Assembly (NCBI GenBank): GCA_963931995.1
Contig: OZ008370.1
Span: forward strand, 196,109,237 to 196,173,236
Reading direction: 5' to 3'
DNA from: Phaonia tiefii
Lineage: Eukaryota; Arthropoda; Insecta; Diptera; Muscidae
DNA length: 64,000 nt
Position numbers and translations under genes: made by a program. Numbering within the stretch: position 1 is the stretch's first letter; each line of letters begins with the position of its first letter. Positions 56,277 to 64,000 of the stretch are shown piece by piece. The notes under the pieces are model-generated. The model saw only the letters and a list, made by a program, of their open reading frames with translations, made no database searches and was not told where the DNA came from.

Positions 56277-58584
56277 ATAGTAAATGAAAAATATATTTTC
56301 TACTGAAAATAAATTAACTTTTTCCGAAAAAATGGAAATATATATTTTACAAAAAACATTATTTTTATTCTATAACAAACATTTATTTAATTTGTCGCCA
56401 ATTGCTAATCGCAAGCGTATTAATATTAGGAGCAAACAACAATCTAATGCTGGTGACCATAATGTGTCTCCTCGATTTAGCACGAATATCAATTTGAATT
56501 CCAAATAGTACTAAAATAGTACCAAAATCCCTCTTTATCATTTCTAATTCAGGCTCCCACAAATTTAAATTAATCAATAACGTAACCAACAATGAGTATA
56601 ACGATATTTCTTATTCACCTGCATAAGTACAACTTATGTTTCTCTCTCTCCATCTCTCTCTACTTCTCTATATTATAAATGTATTGGTGACGATCATAGC
56701 TGTTTGTAATTCGCTTTCAATGTTCGCTTACTAACTTACTTTTCGATCAATTCGTAGTTGTTTATCATTTGGTGGTGGGGTTCTGCAAAAGCAACGGTTT
56801 TACTCTATGTTTGTCGTTTAGCGCTGCTAACGTCATTGGTTTGACCAAGCATTGTTGTTGTTTTCGCCCAAGAGAAGCACAGGTATTATATTCAATAGTA
56901 TTAGTAAGTGGTCTCTCACATTGCAACTCTCTGTAATTTTTGTTAGGTGAATACATAAACACAAAGAACTCTCACATAACGTTTCTCATGCACATTTTAC
57001 GTTTTTAGTTATTTATTTTTGTTGGTATTTTTCGCTGTCATTCGTTTTGTTGTCTCAAACAATGACGATGATGACGTTCGACAAAGGTAACATTGCTGAT
57101 AGCACTAACACAACAAAAACAACTTGCACTAGACCAAAGAGTTTCAGAGTCAAGGTAGAGGTAACTCTAACCGAAATATCATAACAACAGCGGCTTGGCA
57201 AAAACAACAACATTGACTATTTTGCCGGTTTTTTCTGCTTTTGCTTCTTCGCATTCGTCTTGGGCTTTTCAAACATGTTGCACACGTTTTTGTTAAAATC
57301 CTCAACATGTCTTGTTAAATCGGTGTGTATGTGTGTGCGAGTAAATTTAAGTTTGGTTTTAATTCGTTTGCAAACATTTGGAGATGCAATTTGTGTAACG
57401 TTTGTCTTTTGCTCTTGACTCTGAAAATTCAACCACACGAGTTGAATTTGTACATATGGATTTTGTTGTAGTTGTTGGTAGGTTTGTGTTGTAAATTAAA
57501 TTAAATTTTAAATGCATTTTGTTGTATGATTGGGTTTTGATGATAATCCGGATAGTCCCAACATCTTTGTTGGCTTTGGTGTTTGTACAACCATGCGAGT
57601 GGGTTTGTTGCTTAAGTCTTTAGTTTGATCTTGGCTAACGAATGCAACATCCCTCACATCTTTGTTTAGTTAAAATTTAAAATATTTTTGTTATTTATGT
57701 TGAATTTTGTAGTTGCTTCTAGTTCTTTAGTTTTATTGCTCTATAAAAAGAAATGCCATTTGTTTTAGATCAACTTAGATTATCTTTAGCATTTTTTATG
57801 ATAATTCTAATTGATTTTTTATTGCTTTTAGTTTTTGTTGTTGTTCTATTATATTAGATTTCGTTAAGTGTGGGGGCTATAACAGGTTAATTATGGGTGT
57901 TTCTTTGTGGGATATATTTAGACTGAAACATCAGACGTGTTTAGTGAATTCAAAATACATTTTACCTTTTATGTAAATAACGAAACATGACATTCAAAAA
58001 AAAAACAAAAAAAAAAAATCAGTCCTCAATTTGCATTCATTAAGTGCGAAAGAAATTGTTGAGACTTAAGCCCATAACAATTCAGTTAAAAATAATTTCA
58101 ACTGGCAACTTGATTTTCTGTTGGAATATTTAAGAAAAATTCCAAATGTGCAGAGATTCATTGGAAGGCGGTGTTCGTTTTTTAGCCTTTATTCTTAATA
58201 CCTAAGAAATAGAGAGCTTTCATTGTTTACTAGTTTATTGAAGTCAGCTATGTTTTCTAAAATTTTATATAAATTCTCTTGAAAATAAAGTTTCTTATCC
58301 TTAAACGGTGGAAGAATATTCAAAATAAATTTCAGTTGGTTCCGGTTTTAGACATACAGAGGTTTTAGAGAATCATTCGGAAAATGGCTAAGGAAATTGG
58401 ACATCAAGAGAAACTGGCAACACATTAGAGATCACCGTATTCACAAGACTTGGTCAATAATTATGTTTAGGTAGGTAAATGATTCTTTAATTTACCATAA
58501 AAATAGTAAAATATGTTCCAAATATTTTTCAAATTATTTTTCCAAAACTGTAGCTATCGTATTAAAAATTCAAAAAAAAATTTC
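56277..58584. other. Longest repeat-free upstream stretch; candidate regulatory DNA
   Basis: About 2.3 kb without a recognised repeat family, tRNA or protein domain. A minus-strand 73-codon Lys/Asn-rich frame (57438-57217) is not credible. The block at 56640-57450 is less AT-rich than the surroundings. In Drosophila the upstream flank of svb carries several epidermal enhancers, so this is a reasonable place to look; no specific sites are claimed. Confidence 0.35.
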
Positions 58585-58838
58585 GCCATTCCTTCCCATG
58601 AAGGGATTGGGGAAAGCCAGTGAGATGTGCGAATTTTAGTTTTATACTCGCTGATTGTCAACTACAGTGTTACACCGGTTCCGATTGTAATTTTGAGAAG
58701 CTTTTCCCTGGCTAAATACTCCATAATGTTGTCGTCAGATGACCGGCGTCGAAGGAAATGTACGGTGAACTGAGCAGGTATCAAACCCACTTTCTCATGC
58801 ACATGAGCTGCGCATACTACTATTGCACCACCCGTAGT
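58585..58838 (-). mobile_element. SINE, diverged
   Basis: Inverted copy with CATTCCTTCCCATGAAGGGA, TGTTACACCGGTTCCGATTG, GATGACCGGCGTCGAAGGAA and a head with GGTATCAAACCCACTTTCTC and TATTGCACCACC. Confidence 0.8.
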
Positions 58839-59374
58839 CTATCACATTATATTCGTTATCTACTCATACATTAAATAAAGAATTTTCTGTTTCTTTTCCA
58901 TTTCTAGGCAATCGCGGCCAAAGGTTAACATTTCTGACCGTTTCAGCGAAAGTAGGCAATGTTTAAGACACTATAATGCCCGAGAAGTAGCCGCCCAAAA
59001 ACATCTGTCCCGGGCGCAAAGAGACCAGTACTCTTAAGATATATCAGAAGAAGAGACAAAAAGGGTGGATACCCAAGTTAATATGGGCCGGACGCTGACA
59101 CACACCATCCATTATTGGATACCAATGACAACAATGAGATGCATGAAGCATTCACTAAGGACATACTAGGTACAAGCCTTGATATATCTAATAAATAATA
59201 TTCGCATCACCAGCAGCAGACAACACGTATTAAATACCTCCTCGGCAACGGAGGACCTCTATGAGATAATCAGGGAATGGAATGTCATTAATGACCACTC
59301 TTTCTCTGATTACACATGCATCGGATTCCAGTTTGAGTGGAATATGAAAAAATACTGCAGACAGTATCTTATTT

Positions 59375-59416
59375 AAAAGAGGCGCGCACACTAACCATTG
59401 CACCATCGATGGCCAC
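59375..59416 (-). mobile_element. SINE head fragment inside the retrotransposon relic
   Basis: Only about 42 bp of the tRNA-like 5' end, inverted: AGGCGCGCACACTAACCATT and GCACCATCGATGGCCACC. The body is absent, so this is either a very short leftover or a copy reduced by deletion. Confidence 0.75.
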
Positions 59417-60385
59417 CAACATGATCCAGTACGAATTAGTTCGTCGGAATATGAGGAGGATCGACTGGCTGAGAAGGCTTTCAAGAGTGGTTGGGATCAG
59501 AATCCTCTATGGAGATAAAGTACGTAATGACATAGATTATACAGCGGACAAATCACGCTTAACAAGTCGCTCCAAATCTCTCGTCCAAAAATGAAGCCAA
59601 TGGGGAAGAAGAATCCTCCCTGATGGAGTGGAGAACTTGCGGATATAGGGAAGTCATACCTTCGTCAATTAAGCAGAGCCAATTCATAAAAAGCCAAGCA
59701 GGACTGGGATATTTACAAAGTTGAGTTAAGGCGATATAAGAATGCGATCAAACGGGATAAGAGAAACACGAGGATGTTCTTCTGTAAATCAATAAAATAT
59801 ACATCCATGGCGTCGAGGCTAAAATACAATGGCTTGAGTCTGCACACGGATAGGTTACCTGAAGGACTATTCTAGTCAGTTGGCAAACAGCAGTGATTAG
59901 TTCACTAAACCTCAATATGGGCAACCAATTCTCTGGCAGTTGGCTGAACTAGGAAACCGCTGCAAGTGAACACCCTCATAGATCAGAAGTTGCCATTGAA
60001 ATTGTTACTCAATCCGGGATTAAATGGTCTGACGGTAGCTTCAAGTCTCTCGGACATGATATGGTGTCACCACAGTTACTTCAGGCTGTGGCCGATATAT
60101 TAATCCTCCGGCAGATAAAGTTATACATCGCGTGTATAAAATTCAGATACATATCTAGATATTGGAGGGGTATAAGAGCGCTATTTAGTCCCAAAGCGGA
60201 AAGGCCTCTCAAACATCTCCTAAAAGCTTTAGGCCTATATGCCTTTCATCGTGTCTACTGAAGACTTAGGAACGGCTGATAGCTGGACACTTGCGGTCAA
60301 CTATTGATGTAAAATTATTATCTAGAGGGCAGGAAGCGTACTGCAAAGGCACATATACAGAGACAGCACTGCATTAACTGGTATT

Positions 60386-60669
60386 AAAAAATGGTTTCCC
60401 ATTACACCCCATGAAGAGATGGGAAAGAGCTTCTCACAGTCAGTGAGGTTTGCGCTTTCTAGTTATTCACTGTTTGGGGCCTTCAGTTTCACTTCGGTTC
60501 TGAACAGTATCTTGAGAAGCCTTATCCTGGCAAAGTACTCGATAGTGTCGCCATCACTATGCGAGGTGACCGTTACAGAAAGGAATTCAAGCTGGTCATA
60601 GCAGGGATCGAACCCACGTTCTCATGTACAAGAGCCGTGCACACTATACATTGCACCACTGACGGCCAC
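60386..60669 (-). mobile_element. SINE, near full length, inside the retrotransposon relic
   Basis: Inverted copy from ATGGTTTCCCATTACACCCC through CTTCAGTTTCACTTCGGTTC, CACTATGCGAGGTGACCGTT to a complete head (B box GGGTTCGATCCC; A box side GTGGTGCAATG on the minus strand). It interrupts the RT region just after the YCKGTYTETALH segment. Confidence 0.85.
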
Positions 60670-62213
60670 ATGAATTCGAATTATACACATATAAGTCTTT
60701 GGCTGTTAAAGAGAATACGTTGGTAGCCTTTCTTAACGTTGGTAGTGCATTTAGCCTAGTGCGAGAGAATTGACTCAAACGGCCTTTAAAGGGAACGTGG
60801 AACTTATGGGGCTTGTATACAAAATGGTCACATGGCTGAATTGGGCACCTTGAGCTCTACCAGGTATGCTAACACAGACGTTCCTCAAAATCTTGTCTAC
60901 ACTTCTATGAAACCATGAGCTGATTGAAATACTGGCCACTGCCGAAAATGTTGGTGCGAAAACTTTTGATTATGCGAACGTCGTAGCAATAGCTATCCCA
61001 ATAACCTAAGGAACATTATCCGGAGTAGCATACGGACTTTGAAAATAAACTATGAGGAAACCCGGCCAAAACCCAGCTGATTCAGTGTGTCAAATACCAG
61101 GGTGTCATTTTGATCGCAGGCTTAGTTAAAAATCGTGGAAAGGGCGCGAAAAGGCGAAGATAGCCCTGTATAGCTGTAAGCGGGCCGTATTGTTGATTTA
61201 TCGTGTGGTGGCATCTGCTTGAGAAACCCACCTATTGTGTCTCTTACAGACTAGGGTTTCAGGGAATGGCGACGATATGCATCACGTGGGCTTTTCGCAC
61301 CACTCCTCCTGATGCACTGAATGTAATGTTATATTTCTTTCCGGTGGACATCATATCTAGACAGATCGCTGCAAAATCTGCCATCAGGTGAAGGCCCAAT
61401 ATTCCTGCAAATTACTACTCGAAAGAGGAACAACTATTCGATCAGAAATACCACACTATCATATCGAATAGGGATTCCTGGATCAAAGGAATTCCTGGTA
61501 TAGAGAGATATGTGAATTTTTATGTGGCTGGGTCGAAAGTGAAGAACCAGGTAGGCTACGGGGCCTAATCTAGGGAAGTAGGGTTGTTTCTGTCTCATAG
61601 AGTAACTGATCGTTGCAGTGTGTAGCAGGCGGAAATTTGGGCTATTAGGGAAGTGACCTGCTGTCTGAGGGATAATAGTCCATTAGTCAGTGAGGCAAAA
61701 TGTGCTGTCTGACAGTCAGCCGGTAATCAAGTCCCTGGAATCAGCATGCCTAAACTCAACATCTGCCCACGACTAACGCAGATCTAGTGACGAGATTCCC
61801 CAGCAGTATGATATTCACCTAATATGCATGCCGCTGCATAGGGACATTCCGAAGAACTGTAGAGCAGATGAGCTGGCCAGATTGGGAACTACCATACAGG
61901 TTCCGCAGGAACTGGGACTTGTTGCGACTTCTGAGCATGTCCTGCAAGATCGCTTCTATAAGAAGATGCTGATTCTGTATGTTCTAGACATGTCTGGCCG
62001 ATAGTGGATAGCAGGAGATCCATGAAGTTTATGTCCCAAGGTATCAATGCTTATTTTAGGGTGGTAGGATGGGATATAAGTTGAAAATCAAATTTTTAAA
62101 TGATGGAATCAACTTCAGTCGAAATATTTATATAGGGATTTAGAATAAGATCACCATTGTTAAAAATAGGCTTTCAAATTTGACCTTACGTCTATTTTTT
62201 GAAAATTTTAATA

Positions 62214-62451
62214 TGTACGTCGGTGGATTAATATACATTATGCGCGGCTCATGTACATCAGAACAAGGCCACCTTACATTTCTTTCACTACTACTTTATC
62301 GAGTACTTAGCCATGAGAAAGCATCTCAAAATACCGTTCGGAACCGGTGTAAAACTTTAGGTCCCAATTAGAACTAGAAAGCGAACAGCTAACTGAATAT
62401 GAGAAACTCTCCCCAATCCATTGTTGGGAAGTAATGGGAAACAATTTTTTT
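62214..62451 (+). mobile_element. SINE with shortened head
   Basis: The head begins TACGTCGGTGGATTAATATAC and lacks the B box (CAGAACAAGGCCACCTTACA joins directly). The body is intact: TATCGAGTACTTAGCCATGA, AATACCGTTCGGAACCGGTG, ending GGGAAGTAATGGGAAAC and a T-run. Confidence 0.8.
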
Positions 62452-62738
62452 GAAATATATACGGAATTTCTTGGAAATATAATTTTTCAAATCTGCGGGC
62501 TCTAGTCATTCAAAATCGTGGCATTATTCATTTCTGACGAAGTCAGTATCGATTCTCGGCATAAGGTTCCAAAAAGAACAAAATTGGTATTTTTCGAAAT
62601 TTTTTGAGTGATATCGCGTAAACTAGAGTTGATACAGAAAAAAGCTTAAAACATTTATGAGCTTTCCACATGTTCTTAGCTCTTTGTTCTTAGTTCTTAG
62701 CCACATATGTTCTTAGCTCAAAAATATTCTGTAATATA

Positions 62739-63578
62739 CAGGGTGATTCAGGAAGTTCCGGACAAATTTCTCCAGCGTATTCCTTGGCTCATTTCATGAA
62801 GAAAAGTCCACTAGGACCATGTCCGAAAATGCAAGGGTGCGAAATGGCAGCGAGTTCAAAATTTCGGATTGGCGGTCGGAGGGTAGTAGGGTAAAGTTGA
62901 TAACTTTTGAGCCATCTGGCCACCTGCCATCTGGCTGAGCAAATTGAGGTTATGTGAATTTTTTTTCCCCATTTTTTTTCCCCAAAGCTCTGTATCTCGG
63001 CGATTTGACTTTTTTCTACTTTTTTTTATTGATTCTGAAAATTTCAATAAAATAAAATCTTAAACGTGTTAATTTACAAAAACAAATAAATGTGTGCTGT
63101 TATTTCGCTTCCAAAAACAAAAACAAACATTTTTGCATTTCAGTGAAATGGTCGTAACTTTGGAACGGTAAGACCCCTGGCTTTCGTTTAGGTCATTTTG
63201 GAAAGGTAAGAGATATGGCTATCTATAAGTTACCATAAGTTATCTGCCATCTGGCTGAGCAAATTGGGGTTATGTGAATTTTTTTCCATTTTCCGAAAGC
63301 TCTGTATCTCGGCGATTTGACTTTTTTCTACTTTTGATTCTCAAAGGCCTCTTAAAGACCTTTCCAAAGGCCTCTTTTCCTTTCCAAAAAAATCCGATCA
63401 CCGGCTCAGAAGTTAGCAACTTTACCCTCCTACCCTCCGACCGTCAATCCGAAAATTTTGAACCCGCTGCTATTTCGCACCCTTGCATTTTCGGACATGG
63501 TCCTAGTGGACTTTTCTTCATGAAATGAGCCAAGGAATACGCTGGAGAAATTTGTCCGAAAATTCCTGAATCACCCTG
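62739..63578. mobile_element. 840-bp TIR element with ~180-bp inverted repeats
   Basis: CAGGGTGATTCAGGAAGTTC (62739) is matched inverted at the right end (CTGAATCACCCTG, ending 63578). TA stands on both sides (62737-62738 and 63579-63580). Pairing extends about 180 bp inward, through GGACCATGTCCGAAAATGCA and GGTCGGAGGGTAG. Between the arms, the block ATCTGGCTGAGCAAATTG..GTTATGTGAA..CTCTGTATCTCGGCGATTTG occurs twice (about 62928 and 63247). No transposase frame; a non-autonomous element, perhaps of the Tc1/mariner group given the TA. Confidence 0.85.
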
Positions 63579-64000
63579 TATACAAGTTTTCAAAAACTCC
63601 TGTAATAGCGTTTCGTTTGGAATTTATTTCCGCGTTATCTCGAAAACTGCAACTGACCCAGAGAAACCGAAAACAGCTTTGTGATGCCTGTATTTCAGTA
63701 TTCAAAATCGAGTCACTGATTTCGGGCAACAAATTAACTTGTAATGACTTCTAAGCTGTAAAGATTCCATGTAAATTTTCAATATTATTTCACTCCTATT
63801 ACTATCCCTTGACACCTTTCATTGCCTGAAAGGCGTTCATCATAATAGTTGGTAACGCGGTGAATTTAGTTTTTCTTTTGAAATAGAACATTGACAAATA
63901 GTTCTAGTTCTCTTTTTCTCTCTCTCTCCCAGTATAACAACTAAAATGACAATCAGAATTTCCAAACCACAAATTTCAATACTCTCCGCTTCCATCTCTC
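63579..64000. other. Upstream flank at the right edge, nothing recognised
   Basis: AT-rich sequence with a CTCTCTTTTTCTCTCTCTCT tract near 63910. No gene or repeat family is assigned. Confidence 0.5.

Larger units (their letters stand above)
58900..62055 (+). pseudogene. Decayed non-LTR retrotransposon (endonuclease, RT, RNase H)
   Basis: Pieces in several frames follow the order of an R1/I/LOA-type ORF2. Endonuclease end: WNVINDHSFSDYTCIGFQ (about 59280-59340). Linker: QDWDIYKVELRRYKNAIK and FCKSIKYTSMASRL (59700-59830). RT pieces: IKWSDGSFKSLGHD (family KSPGPDGI), YCKGTYTETALH, KENTLVAFLNVGSAFSLV, VGAKTFDYANVVAIAI (the YADD site is now YANV), VKYQGVIL, and GMATICITWAFRTTPPDALN with FPVDI (61260-61355). 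RNase H: VAGSKVKNQVGYGA and QAEIWAI (61530-61650). Many stops, frameshifts and two SINE insertions show it is long dead. It is related to, but more decayed than, the fragment at 38651-39720. Confidence 0.85.

Noticed and set aside
57217..57438. 73-codon Lys-rich minus-strand frame upstream of svb
   Set aside because: Lysine run from A/T-rich DNA; no similarity recognised, and it ends in simple sequence.

Overview
The window is AT-rich, repeat-dense nuclear DNA from a fly, most likely a higher (brachyceran, perhaps calyptrate) dipteran with a large genome. This rests on one recognisable host exon and on the transposon families present, not on any species-specific marker. Nearly all open reading frames are short chance frames or transposon relics.

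The one host gene I can defend is ovo/shavenbaby (svb), on the minus strand. Its first coding exon (52849 down to 52207) starts MPKIFLIKNRLHQQQQ, has an in-frame stop 27 nt upstream of the ATG, and ends at a consensus splice donor. A TATA-like box at 53707-53700 suggests a start site near 53676 and a leader of about 830 nt. Transcription therefore runs right to left. Positions 1-52206 would be intron 1 (open to the left, over 52 kb, with no ovo exon 2 or zinc fingers in view). Positions 53.7-64 kb would be upstream flank, which in Drosophila holds the svb epidermal enhancers.

Intron, distal (0-22 kb): a 154-bp tandem array (1-870); a 20-bp array (2.5 kb); tandem duplications at 5.6, 7.4, 10.3, 16.4, 18.4 and 20.7 kb; a palindromic motif family around TGCGTATGAGTAATAAA (10.5-21.5 kb); three copies of a foldback element; a mariner relic at 21.8 kb joined to a two-directional 38-bp minisatellite.

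Intron, middle (22-43 kb): a tRNA-derived SINE family with several copies, two broken by retrotransposon 3' fragments and one by another SINE; two Tc1/mariner-type relics (27.5 and 32.3 kb); several MITEs; a 1.07-kb RNase H fragment of a non-LTR element.

Intron, proximal (43-52 kb): a 2.8-kb array of AATTGAATTTC-like repeats that switches direction, a shorter relative of which lies at 37-38 kb; then two copies of a foldback element, one carrying a nested MITE.

Upstream flank (53.7-64 kb): a 1.3-kb palindrome with a SINE in one arm, four further SINEs, a decayed non-LTR retrotransposon (58.9-62.05 kb) and an 840-bp TIR element. The stretch 56.3-58.5 kb is the longest part of this flank without a recognisable repeat.

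Across the window, a short motif around GTGTCTTAAGTCTTTTG recurs about fourteen times in both orientations and is the most puzzling dispersed signal. All repeat calls were made by eye; no database search was run.
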